Below are positions 44,044 to 52,440 of a DNA stretch of 64,000 bases, piece after piece. The position numbers and the translations under genes are program-made. The notes beneath the pieces were generated by a model that saw only the letters and a program-made list of their open reading frames with translations, searched no databases and was not told the DNA's origin. Every line of letters begins with the position of its first letter. The stretch's first letter is position 1. This DNA is from Chryseobacterium aurantiacum. Its GTDB lineage: Bacteria > Bacteroidota > Bacteroidia > Flavobacteriales > Weeksellaceae. The stretch spans positions 434,001-498,000 of the forward strand of contig NZ_PXUE01000001.1 of assembly GCF_003020585.1 (NCBI RefSeq), read 5' to 3'.

Positions 44044-46797
44044 TTAAAAATTGTAGTTTAATTCCATTCCGAAGTAAGGCGTATTCATCCTTTTTCTGTA
44101 GACCTTTACATTGTTGAATGTGTAGGGGGCACTGTAGTTGAAAAGTCTGTTGACAAATAACGAAGTACGTAATGCCTTATAAATACTTTTTGTAACCTTT
44201 ATATTTCCTGAGATTGTAAAGGTGGTAAGCCTGTCCAGATTATCAGAAACTGAAACATTTCTTACCAGCCATTGTTTGTAGGTATCTGTTTTGTCTGCCT
44301 CTGTGTAAGGATGTACTACACCGTCCATTCCATAATAAGAAATAGGTTCTGCGATTCTTCTGTCGTTTCTTGAATGATCATATAAACTTCCCTGAAATGA
44401 AGTTGAAACAATCAGATCCAGACTTGGAATATAAGTATCTACAAGAAGATTGTAATTTAAATTTGAATTAACATATCCATAATCGCTCTTGTAGATCCCG
44501 TAATAAGGGTAAATCTCTGAACCAATGGTTACCGGAGGTTTAAAAATAACAGGTGCTGAATTTCTGTATTGTGATTTAAACCATGCTCCTGTAAAGGTAA
44601 ACCTTGTATTGATGGCCTTAATTCTTGGCGAGGTATAACCAAATTCGATACCTTGCTTCAACGTCTCACTTCCATTTTCTGTAGTGGTGTAGTTTCCGAA
44701 AATATTTTTTACTTCATACGGAACATTCATTAAGTCTGGTCCGTTGGGGGTCCATTGAGAAATATCCACCTTTGTGGCATCGTATTGTTTATAATTATGA
44801 ACAGTTGTTTTATCCATAGTACGGAAACCATTGTTCATGTTTTCTTTGAAATAAGTCATAAAGAACTCATGATTTCTGTAGGAAAGGTCTAAACGGATTT
44901 CTTTTTTTATACTCTTAGCAGCCTGAAGTTCTTTGTTTTCTCTGGGCTGTACATAGGTCATGAAGTTGACATATCTGTATTGAGCATCATTATGGTAATA
45001 ATTCAGCTGCGTATAATCCCAATATTCATTATTAGGGTAAAGCATCAATAGAGTAGGCTGCTTATAGAAAAGACCATATCCTAATGTAACATCTGTTTTT
45101 AAAGGATAATTATTGATTATGATATGAGGCAGGCTGTATTGAAAATTCAATCTAGGCTCGGTAAATACTTTTTTACTGATTGCATAGGAATTATCAATTC
45201 CCAGATTTTTGGAAAATCTTAAACCTGCATACAATGTGAATTTATGCTGGTCAATAGCATAACTCATCTGATCTCCAACAAAAGCAGCTACCAGGCTTGA
45301 AGCAGGAATATCATTATAAGCTCTGGGTCTTGTAATACCTGTATTGGCAGAGGGCGGAGTTCTCATGTCATATTGAAGCCCTTTACCATTGTTTTTAGAA
45401 TATCTCCAGTCGAGACCCGCTTCATATTGATGCGTAATTCCCATGGTCTTTTTAGTACCGGTTGCCTGTAGAAAAGTAGTAATGTCCAATGGCTTTCCTT
45501 CTGTAGAAAATTCTGCAACATAGCGAAGATCCGGAAAGTATCCTGCATTTTCTCCCTGTTGAGTAGCGAGTGAAAAAGAACGAGGCCCCGATAATTGTAT
45601 CAGTTTTACCTGTTCTATCTTTTCAAATCCCTGTCGGATGGCTGTATTTAAAACCAGTTTATTGAAAAATGAGTTTTTATCCAGTTGATAGATAAAATTA
45701 TTGGTGAAACTTATTCTTTTATTGTTCGAAGTATACTTGTCAATAGATGGATATCCGTTATCCGGATCATATTTTTTGTTATCAATATTCGTGGAAAAAT
45801 CAATATTTGACCTCCATTCCAAAGGTCTTGACCATAGCGTGGAAATCTTTTTTGAACGGATAGAAGCCGTAATACGCTGATAGTTTTCAAAATCATCTGT
45901 AGGATTGGATTTTGAATCCAGATAATCTGCACTCGCGCTCAGCTGCCATTTATCAGTTAATTTAAAACCTTTGCTTACATAATATTGCTTGCTGAATCCA
46001 TCCGCTTTAAATCTTGCCTGTAGAGGAGAAGCCTTTATTTTTCTTTCAATCTTGATTAAACCGGAAGTTAAGTCTCCATAGGCTGCAGACGGAATCCCAC
46101 GAATAATTTCTACCTTTTCAATGTCATTTGTAGAAATAGTTCTCATATCAACTCCGGAAGATGAGGTTTCTCTGTATTTCGGAGCTTCCAAAAATTGTTT
46201 TTCATCCAGTGAAACCTGCATATCTGCATTGGAATTGATGATGTTATCATCAATCATAAACTGTATCCCCAGTGAGGAAGTATTATATTGATTTCCTGTA
46301 TAGATTCCTGTATTTTCCCGAAGAGTAGCTTTATTTACTGAATTTAATACAGGTGCCTTAGAAAGACCTCCGGGAAGAAGCTCCATTAAGTCTGTAAAAC
46401 TAGAAGGCTGTAGGTGCTGCATGGCCTGTCTGTCAATAACAGACTTGGTGGTTAAGCCCTTACTTTCCTTAGAAAATACCACTATTTCTTCTAGCTTATT
46501 GATGGGTTGAAGCTTGATGGTAATGTTTTGTGCTGATGAATGACTGATATTCAGTTCTTTTTCCTGATAACTGGGATGGAGAACTTTTACAAGATATTGA
46601 CCGTTGGAAATGGAAATACCGGTATTCCCATTCTTATCAGTAGTTAAAGAGGTCTGATTGATCATAACAGAGGCACCCCTTAATTCTTTATTGTTTTCGT
46701 CAAAAACAGTGATGTTCAATTGTGATTTTTCATCCTGAGCGTATAAACACTGTATACTGAAGATGAAAAAGAAAACAAGAAATAAAGATCTAGTCAT
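44044..46797 (-). CDS. TonB-dependent receptor with carboxypeptidase-like domain
   Basis: The 917-residue protein has a signal peptide (ending LYAQD), a CarboxypepD_reg-like domain (about 27-110, with LRGASVMINQTSLTTDKNGN) and a plug (about 115-245). The plug includes EEIVVFSKE, SFTDLMELLPGG and EKVEIIRGIPSAAYGDLTSG. A 22-strand barrel follows, ending in GMELNYNF. The architecture is that of Bacteroidota receptors for metal chelates, haem or other large ligands, though the substrate is unknown. It is the first gene of the operon with DUF4876, DUF6850 and the di-haem peroxidase. Its promoter at 46825-46855 is flanked by two palindromes, suggesting tight repression. Confidence 0.93.
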   Translation of the reverse strand: MTRSLFLVFFFIFSIQCLYAQDEKSQLNITVFDENNKELRGASVMINQTSLTTDKNGNTGISISNGQYLVKVLHPSYQEKELNISHSSAQNITIKLQPINKLEEIVVFSKESKGLTTKSVIDRQAMQHLQPSSFTDLMELLPGGLSKAPVLNSVNKATLRENTGIYTGNQYNTSSLGIQFMIDDNIINSNADMQVSLDEKQFLEAPKYRETSSSGVDMRTISTNDIEKVEIIRGIPSAAYGDLTSGLIKIERKIKASPLQARFKADGFSKQYYVSKGFKLTDKWQLSASADYLDSKSNPTDDFENYQRITASIRSKKISTLWSRPLEWRSNIDFSTNIDNKKYDPDNGYPSIDKYTSNNKRISFTNNFIYQLDKNSFFNKLVLNTAIRQGFEKIEQVKLIQLSGPRSFSLATQQGENAGYFPDLRYVAEFSTEGKPLDITTFLQATGTKKTMGITHQYEAGLDWRYSKNNGKGLQYDMRTPPSANTGITRPRAYNDIPASSLVAAFVGDQMSYAIDQHKFTLYAGLRFSKNLGIDNSYAISKKVFTEPRLNFQYSLPHIIINNYPLKTDVTLGYGLFYKQPTLLMLYPNNEYWDYTQLNYYHNDAQYRYVNFMTYVQPRENKELQAAKSIKKEIRLDLSYRNHEFFMTYFKENMNNGFRTMDKTTVHNYKQYDATKVDISQWTPNGPDLMNVPYEVKNIFGNYTTTENGSETLKQGIEFGYTSPRIKAINTRFTFTGAWFKSQYRNSAPVIFKPPVTIGSEIYPYYGIYKSDYGYVNSNLNYNLLVDTYIPSLDLIVSTSFQGSLYDHSRNDRRIAEPISYYGMDGVVHPYTEADKTDTYKQWLVRNVSVSDNLDRLTTFTISGNIKVTKSIYKALRTSLFVNRLFNYSAPYTFNNVKVYRKRMNTPYFGMELNYNF

Positions 46798-46799
46798 TT

Positions 46800-46816
46800 T
46801 TATTTATTCTAAATAA
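46800..46816. promoter_or_regulatory. Operator-like palindrome 1 (perfect 7-3-7)
   Basis: TTATTTATTCTAAATAA is a perfect palindrome of 7-bp arms around three bases. It lies between the -7 box and the start codon of the TonB receptor, overlapping the mRNA leader. Confidence 0.6.
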
Positions 46817-46824
46817 GCAGGTGG

Positions 46825-46855
46825 CAAAATTATAAAATATAATAATGCTGACCAA
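46825..46855 (-). promoter_or_regulatory. Promoter of the TonB receptor operon
   Basis: On the minus strand, TTG (46855-46853) and TAATTTTG (46832-46825) are 20 bp apart, a good Bacteroidota promoter. It sits between the two palindromes. Confidence 0.6.
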
Positions 46856-46858
46856 TAG

Positions 46859-46875
46859 TTATTTAGAATAAATTA
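46859..46875. promoter_or_regulatory. Operator-like palindrome 2
   Basis: TTATTTAGAATAAATTA differs at one position from the minus-strand form of palindrome 1. A 15-bp block (46859-46873) is the exact reverse complement of 46802-46816. It lies just upstream of the TTG element. Confidence 0.6.
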
Positions 46876-46935
46876 AAATAATAGACAAATGTCAGGAAAA
46901 TTATCCTGAGAATGTTATATAATATAATGTGGAAT

Positions 46936-47949
46936 TTATATAATATTCACTTCCCGTTCAAGCTCTATCCCGAATTTTTCCTTTACAGAACTGATGATTT
47001 CAGTAGAGAAGTCAAAGATTTCCTTTCCAGTTGCAGTTCCGGTAGCATTGATGATAACCAATGACTGAAGTTTGTGTGAAGCTACATTTCCAATCTGCTT
47101 ACCTTTCCATCCGCATTGTTCAATCAGCCATCCGGCAGGCACCTTTACCCAATTTCCATTAGGGTATCCCTGAATATTTTCAAACTTTTGTTGTAGGGCT
47201 TCAAATTGAACCAAAGGGATAGTTGGATTCTTAAAGAAACTTCCTGCATTTCCAATTTTCTTGGGATCCGGTAATTTGCTTTGTCTGATACTGATAACAG
47301 CCTTAGAAACATCCTGAATTGTAGGATGCTCAATTCCCCTATTTTTCAGCTCAGTAGTAATGGCTCCGTATTCAGTCTTAATGTGGTGATCCTTTTTGGT
47401 AAGCTTAAAGGTAACTTCCAGAATGATATATCTGCCTTTTCCCTCTTGTTTAAAAATGGAGTCTCTGTAACCAAATCTACATTCCTCAAGATCGAAAGTC
47501 TTCAGATCAAGATTTTCCAGATCCAGTACTTTACAGCTTACAAATACATCTTTAATTTCCGTTCCATAGGCTCCGATATTTTGCATTGGAGAAGTTCCTA
47601 CATTCCCCGGAATTAAAGAAAGATTTTCCAGCCCTCCATAATTTTTTTCAAGGCAGTTAAGAACAAATTCATGCCAGTTTTCACCAGCTTTTGCCGTTAC
47701 AAGAACTTCATTTTCGTTAAGGTCTTCCTCAGAAATACCTTTTAAATTAAGCTTAATGGCAACCCCATCAAAGTCCTTTGTCAGAAGAATATTACTTCCA
47801 CCTCCTAAAAATAAAAGAGGAAAAGATTTTGCCTTTGAAAAACTTAAGGCATCCTTTAATTCTTCAATGCTGTTAATTTCAATGAAATATTTTGACTTGG
47901 CATCAACGCCAAATGTATTGTAAGGCTTTAATGAGAAATTTTCTTGCAT
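46936..47949 (-). CDS. murB: UDP-N-acetylmuramate dehydrogenase
   Basis: This 337-residue FAD enzyme reduces UDP-GlcNAc-enolpyruvate to UDP-MurNAc. The FAD-binding start has NTFGVDAKSKYF and LFLGGGSNILL; SLIPGNVGTSPMQNIGAYG and FGYRDSIFK follow. The C-terminal domain carries the serine in KIGNAGSFFKNP, the glutamate in the last part and AGWLIEQCGWKG, as in E. coli MurB. It overlaps nothing and starts 2 bp after a small lipoprotein gene, in an operon with an aminotransferase gene. MurA, the preceding enzyme of the pathway, is encoded at the right edge of this window. Confidence 0.97.
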   Translation of the reverse strand: MQENFSLKPYNTFGVDAKSKYFIEINSIEELKDALSFSKAKSFPLLFLGGGSNILLTKDFDGVAIKLNLKGISEEDLNENEVLVTAKAGENWHEFVLNCLEKNYGGLENLSLIPGNVGTSPMQNIGAYGTEIKDVFVSCKVLDLENLDLKTFDLEECRFGYRDSIFKQEGKGRYIILEVTFKLTKKDHHIKTEYGAITTELKNRGIEHPTIQDVSKAVISIRQSKLPDPKKIGNAGSFFKNPTIPLVQFEALQQKFENIQGYPNGNWVKVPAGWLIEQCGWKGKQIGNVASHKLQSLVIINATGTATGKEIFDFSTEIISSVKEKFGIELEREVNII

Positions 47950-47951
47950 GT

Positions 47952-48437
47952 TTACTTGTATTCTTTGGGAAGAATTTGGTCTAATTGTTCTTTAAACTGT
48001 TGAAGTTGTTTGTAGTGTTCGGTATCCGCAAAAGAATTAACATAAATATGGATCTTTTTAGGAGTACGTATCTGAAAAGTTTCATCAATTCCATCCACTG
48101 ACTGTTGGCTCGGAGAACTTTTTATATTATCAAGATCCTTAACATTGATCGAAGATCTAAGTTGCTTCCAGGTATCCATGTTAATGGCCGAAGACCATTC
48201 CTGATGAGTTTTATGGGCGGTAGCACCTTTTTCAGCAAATACTGAATCTGGTGTCACTTTAATGATCCTGTACTCACCCATAGTTCCTCCAATATGAGAT
48301 AGCCTGATAGAAGTTATTTCATTGGGGACTTTAGAACTGCTTGCAGTTTCTTTTTTGGGTTCGTCACAAGAAAAAAATGCCGACAGCAAAAGAATCGAAA
48401 AGAGTATTTTCAGATGGATATTTCTTGTTGTCGGCAT
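47952..48437 (-). CDS. Hypothetical lipoprotein between aminotransferase and murB
   Basis: I do not recognise this 161-residue protein. The lipobox FFSC (C24) follows a short hydrophobic segment and is followed by DEPKKE, so it should be a lipid-anchored envelope protein. The mature part has an alternating pattern (ITSIRLSHIGGTMGEYRIIKVTPDSVFAEKG) that suggests a small beta-rich domain. It lies 9 bp after the aminotransferase gene and 2 bp before murB and is surely cotranscribed with both. No role in cell wall synthesis can be shown from sequence. Confidence 0.8.
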   Translation of the reverse strand: MPTTRNIHLKILFSILLLSAFFSCDEPKKETASSSKVPNEITSIRLSHIGGTMGEYRIIKVTPDSVFAEKGATAHKTHQEWSSAINMDTWKQLRSSINVKDLDNIKSSPSQQSVDGIDETFQIRTPKKIHIYVNSFADTEHYKQLQQFKEQLDQILPKEYK

Positions 48438-48446
48438 GATATGATT

Positions 48447-49652
48447 TTATAGGCTAAATTCTTCTCTGTATTTCTTTAAGGCTTCCTTAAGAATTTCAGC
48501 ACTTTTCTTTAAATCCTCTTCTTTCAAAACGTAGGCAATTCTTACCTGTTTTTTTCCTAATTCAGGATTGCTGTAGAATCCGCCAGCAGGTGCTACCATA
48601 ATGGTTTCATTGTTATAAGAAAATTTCTCCAATAACCATTGTGCAAATTTTTCGGTATCATCCACCGGAAGTTCAGCAACACAGTAGAATGCTCCTCTTG
48701 GCTTAGGGCAGATTACTCCCGGAATAGCATTTAAAAGGTCTACTAAAATATTTCTTCTATGGGTATATTCTTCTCTTACCGCTCTGATATAGGCACCGTC
48801 ATTCTGGTGTGCTGCAGTTGCTGCAATCTGTCCCAAAAGAACCGGGCTTAATCTTGCCTGTGCAAAAAGCATCGCTGCATTACGGATTTTCTGAGAACGG
48901 GTAACCATGCATCCGATTCTTACCCCACACATAGAATAACGCTTGGATTCTGAATCAATAATAATACAGTTTTCACTCAATTCAGGGAAGTCAAGCATTG
49001 AAATCTGCTGTTTTCCGTCATATACGTATTCTCTGTATACTTCATCTGAAATGATGACAATATCATATTTTAAGGCAATTTCAGCAAGCTTTTTCAGCTC
49101 TTCACGAGTGTACAGGTATCCTGTTGGATTTCCTGGGTTACAAATGATGATTGCTCTTGTTTTTTCTGTGATTTTTTTCTCAAATTCCTCAATCGGAGGT
49201 AATGCAAAACCAGTATCAATGGTAGATGGAACAGCGACTACATTTACATCAAATGTGCTGGTAAAACCATTGTAATTTGCATAATAAGGCTCAGGGATGA
49301 TCACCTCATCTCCATCATCGCATAATGTTGAAATAGCAAAGTTCAGGGCTTCAGAACCACCATTGGTAACAATAAAGTTATCCGGAGTAAGATCTGAAAA
49401 ACCTAATGAATGATAATATTCAGTAAGGGCCTTTCTATACTCAATATTACCTTCAGAAAGTGCATATTCCAATACTTTTAAATCGATGTTTTTTAAAGCA
49501 TTTAAAGCTGTTTCCGGAGTTTCAATATCAGGCTGTCCGATATTAAGGTGATATACTTTTATTCCTTTTTGTTTTGCTTGTAATGCAAAGGGAACCAGTT
49601 TTCTTACCGGTGATGCCGGCATATGCAGTGCTCTGTTTGAAATATTTGGCAT
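48447..49652 (-). CDS. PLP-dependent aminotransferase, class I/II
   Basis: This 401-residue fold-type I enzyme resembles aspartate aminotransferases of subgroup I-gamma. The substrate and cofactor motifs are NIGQPDIETP, TNGGSEALNFAI, CNPGNPTGYLY, IISDEVYREYVYD and SESKRYSMCGVRIGCMV, where the lysine binds PLP. The arginine for the substrate carboxylate is near the C terminus (KKQVRIAYVL). Substrate specificity is not certain. It is the first gene of the operon with a small lipoprotein and murB. A TATTTTTG box on the minus strand at 49673-49680 is the probable promoter. Confidence 0.93.
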   Translation of the reverse strand: MPNISNRALHMPASPVRKLVPFALQAKQKGIKVYHLNIGQPDIETPETALNALKNIDLKVLEYALSEGNIEYRKALTEYYHSLGFSDLTPDNFIVTNGGSEALNFAISTLCDDGDEVIIPEPYYANYNGFTSTFDVNVVAVPSTIDTGFALPPIEEFEKKITEKTRAIIICNPGNPTGYLYTREELKKLAEIALKYDIVIISDEVYREYVYDGKQQISMLDFPELSENCIIIDSESKRYSMCGVRIGCMVTRSQKIRNAAMLFAQARLSPVLLGQIAATAAHQNDGAYIRAVREEYTHRRNILVDLLNAIPGVICPKPRGAFYCVAELPVDDTEKFAQWLLEKFSYNNETIMVAPAGGFYSNPELGKKQVRIAYVLKEEDLKKSAEILKEALKKYREEFSL

Positions 49653-49672
49653 TGTTCAAAAAATTTGTATGA

Positions 49673-49680
49673 CAAAAATA
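49673..49680 (-). promoter_or_regulatory. -7 box of the aminotransferase-murB operon
   Basis: The minus strand reads TATTTTTG (TAnnTTTG) about 20 bp before the start codon. No TTG partner was confirmed. Confidence 0.4.
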
Positions 49681-49878
49681 GGATTTAATTTCTCAATAAT
49701 AAAATTCAAAGCAAGAAGATAGTGGCTCATCGTTCCTCTATATCCTTTTCTATCATAAATAACTCAAATTATTGTAATGATAAAAATTTGATAAATTTTA
49801 ATTAATTGTTAAATATTTATTAAAAATAACATTGTTATATTGATATTTTTCTTAATTTTCCAATCAAATGTGAATAAA

Positions 49879-51675
49879 ATGACAATAAATTTATTTTTTA
49901 AAGCTCTTCCGGCTATTGCGCTTCTCTCAGCAACTGCCATGATGGGGCAAAATTTTCAAACAATGCCTGTTAGTTCAGGGTATACCGCTGATGTTATTGC
50001 TAACGGAATTGGTTCTTCCATGATTTCTACAACAACCGATGTAGATGGGGTTTCCTATAATTTTGTTTCCAGGGATTTTCAGCTGACTTCAACGAGTACA
50101 CCTATTAATTATGGTATTCCTACTAATGGGATTATTAACTCTGTAGTGGCTTCAACACCTGGTTTAAGTTACCAGCTTGCAGATTTTTCCGGAAATAATT
50201 CCTTAAGAATCAATACGAATGCTGCGGGAAGCAATTCCGGAACACTTGTATTTAGCAATCCGGTGGCTGCTTTTAAATTATACATGCTTTCTACCAGTGG
50301 AAGTGGAAGTTCTACAGTTACCATAACAGTTAACTTTACAGATAATACTACACAGGTTTTTACAGGACAAAATATTTCAGACTGGTACAGCGGAATTAAT
50401 TTTGCCATTCAGGGAATTGGAAGAATTCTAAGGACTTCAAATTCTTTGGAGCCAAATTCTACCAATCCAAGGTTATATCAAAATGTTTTAAATATTGATG
50501 CCGCCAATCAGGCAAAACCGATTCAAAGCGTTACCGTAACAAAAACAAATAGCGCAGGAGTTGTGAATGTCTTTGCTTTTTCAGCAGATGCCTATACAGA
50601 CTGTCTTGCCCCAACAACAGAAGCTGCAACTGCAGTGACCTCAAGCTCTGCCCAAATTTCATGGACAGTTCCTTCAAGCAATCAGGCTGTAAGTCATGAT
50701 ATTTATTACAGTACCAATGCTGCAACACCTACCGCAAATACGGTTCCAAGTCATTCGGCTGTTAGCGGGACATCTTATACTTTGGGAAGCTTATCTCCAA
50801 GTACAAACTATTACTATTGGGTAAGAACAAACTGTAGTGGTGCATCAAGTAAAAGTGCATGGTCATTCTCAAAATCATTTACTACATTATGTGGAGCGGT
50901 AGAACCATCCTATACTAACAATTTTACAAGTTATCCCGGGAATTGCTGGTCCAATTCACTTTCTGGCGGAACTCCGGATACAGGGCCTACAGGCAGCACT
51001 AGCTATTGGAATCAGCGTAATTTCCTGAATGGACCATCTAACGGGTCTGCAAGTATGAATTTATATGGGACTTCAAAGACCGGCTGGATTAAAACATTAC
51101 CTTTTAATCTTTCAGCGGGAGGATATAAAGTGAAATTTGACTATGGAGTAACTACATATAGCGGAACGGCAGCTTCAGAAATGGATAGTGATGATGTAGT
51201 TCATTTTTTAGTTTCCAATGATGGAGGAAGTACGTGGACTATATTACAAACATGGAATGCCAATAATAGCCCGTCTAATACCTCAACCGAATATACCTTT
51301 AGCTTAGCTAATTTTACAAATGCCAATACTGTATTTGCTTTTTATGGAGATACAGGTCCGGTAGATGATGATCTTGATTATAATTTCTATATTGATAATT
51401 TCACAGTTGAAAAAGAACAGTTAAGTACTTCTGAAGTAAGCTCTCAGACCAAAAAAGCAGCCGTTCATCCGAATCCGTTTAAAGATATTCTATACCTATC
51501 AGATACGAGAGAAGTGAAATCTGCAAGCGTTGCTGATGCATCAGGAAGAATTGTAAAGACTGTTGAAGGAGCTGTAAAAGAATTGGATCTTAGCAGACTG
51601 AATACGGGACTATATTTTATTACGCTTTACTTTAAGGACGGATCTAAGTCTACGGTAAAAGCAATTAAAAAATAA
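49879..51675 (+). CDS. Secreted fibronectin type III protein with T9SS sorting domain
   Basis: From the ATG at 49879 the protein has 598 residues (an in-frame TTG at 49840 is rejected). A signal peptide ends near AMMGQN. The first 230 residues form a beta-rich domain of unknown family, followed by a fibronectin type III domain (about 235-335, SSAQISWTVPSSNQAVSHD to YYWVRTNCSG). A MAM-like or jelly-roll domain follows (about 345-515) with acidic stretches DSDDVVHFLVSNDGG and GPVDDDLDYNFYIDN. The C terminus is a T9SS type A sorting domain (AVHPNPFKDILYL to KAIKK). It should be exported and attached to the surface or released. Ligand unknown. Confidence 0.88.
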   Translation: MTINLFFKALPAIALLSATAMMGQNFQTMPVSSGYTADVIANGIGSSMISTTTDVDGVSYNFVSRDFQLTSTSTPINYGIPTNGIINSVVASTPGLSYQLADFSGNNSLRINTNAAGSNSGTLVFSNPVAAFKLYMLSTSGSGSSTVTITVNFTDNTTQVFTGQNISDWYSGINFAIQGIGRILRTSNSLEPNSTNPRLYQNVLNIDAANQAKPIQSVTVTKTNSAGVVNVFAFSADAYTDCLAPTTEAATAVTSSSAQISWTVPSSNQAVSHDIYYSTNAATPTANTVPSHSAVSGTSYTLGSLSPSTNYYYWVRTNCSGASSKSAWSFSKSFTTLCGAVEPSYTNNFTSYPGNCWSNSLSGGTPDTGPTGSTSYWNQRNFLNGPSNGSASMNLYGTSKTGWIKTLPFNLSAGGYKVKFDYGVTTYSGTAASEMDSDDVVHFLVSNDGGSTWTILQTWNANNSPSNTSTEYTFSLANFTNANTVFAFYGDTGPVDDDLDYNFYIDNFTVEKEQLSTSEVSSQTKKAAVHPNPFKDILYLSDTREVKSASVADASGRIVKTVEGAVKELDLSRLNTGLYFITLYFKDGSKSTVKAIKK

Positions 51676-51698
51676 TTTTTTTAGTGTAAATAAAGTGG

Positions 51699-51731
51699 GG
51701 CGGCAGTACATTTTGTGCTGCCGCCTTTTTA
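51699..51731 (+). terminator. Terminator of the fibronectin III gene
   Basis: GGCGGCAG (51699-51706) pairs with CTGCCGCC (51718-51725), then five T residues. Confidence 0.9.
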
Positions 51732-51778
51732 TAGTAAATGATTTTTTTATTAACTTGAAACCTTAAAACTAACTGAAA

Positions 51779-52234
51779 ATGCAAATCTCATCTCATTCTA
51801 TAGAGGACTATATTTCAAAGATTCCCGAAGAAAGACAGGAAGCCTTTAAAAAACTTTTTGACACCATCAATACTCATCTCCCAAAGGGTTTTGAAGATAC
51901 TTCCAATTACGGAATGATAGGCTGGGTAGTTCCCATGGAAACCTATCCGGCAGGATATCATTGTGCTGCCAATACTCCTTTGCCGTTTATCAATCTGGCT
52001 TCCCAAAAGAACTTTATAGCACTTTATCATATGGGATTGTATTCCAAGCCGGAGCTCCTTGACTGGTTTGTTGCAGAATATCCTAAACATTCAAAGAAAA
52101 AACTGGATATGGGCAAATCTTGTGTACGCTTCAAGAAACCGGAAGATATTCCCTTTGAATTAATTGCTGAACTGAGCCAGAAAATGATGGTAGAGGACTG
52201 GATTGCTATTTACGAGTCACAGTATAAGAAGTAG
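51779..52234 (+). CDS. DUF1801 (YdhG-like) protein
   Basis: This 151-residue cytoplasmic protein matches the DUF1801 family: a helical start (IEDYISKIPEERQEAFKKLFDTI), then YGMIGWVVP, LPFINLASQKNFIALYHMG and a C-terminal helix with MGKSCVRFKKPEDIPFELI. The function of the family is not known. It has its own short intergenic regions on both sides and is convergent with the metal efflux operon. No defect is visible. Confidence 0.9.
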   Translation: MQISSHSIEDYISKIPEERQEAFKKLFDTINTHLPKGFEDTSNYGMIGWVVPMETYPAGYHCAANTPLPFINLASQKNFIALYHMGLYSKPELLDWFVAEYPKHSKKKLDMGKSCVRFKKPEDIPFELIAELSQKMMVEDWIAIYESQYKK

Positions 52235-52272
52235 TTTTAATTTGTTTTTAAATTGAACCGCAGATTAGGTTA

Positions 52273-52421
52273 AACCACAAAAGTTTTCTTTAAAAATACT
52301 TTAGTTTACATAAGATGAGAATCATAGATTTTCATAGAAACCTAAGTGTTCTTTTCAATCGTATCTATAATAACTTATTCTTACTTAAGTGTTAAAAAAA
52401 GCTTTTGTGACTTTTGTGGTT
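52273..52421. repeat. Inverted repeat of AACCACAAAAGT type between convergent genes
   Basis: AACCACAAAAGT (52273-52284) is perfectly complementary to ACTTTTGTGGTT (52410-52421). Further in, both arms contain related AC(A)CTTAAGT and AACTTT-like stretches. No protein is encoded. It differs in sequence from the ATCTGCG family. Confidence 0.55.
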
Positions 52422-52440
52422 GAAAACAATCAGCTTCTTC

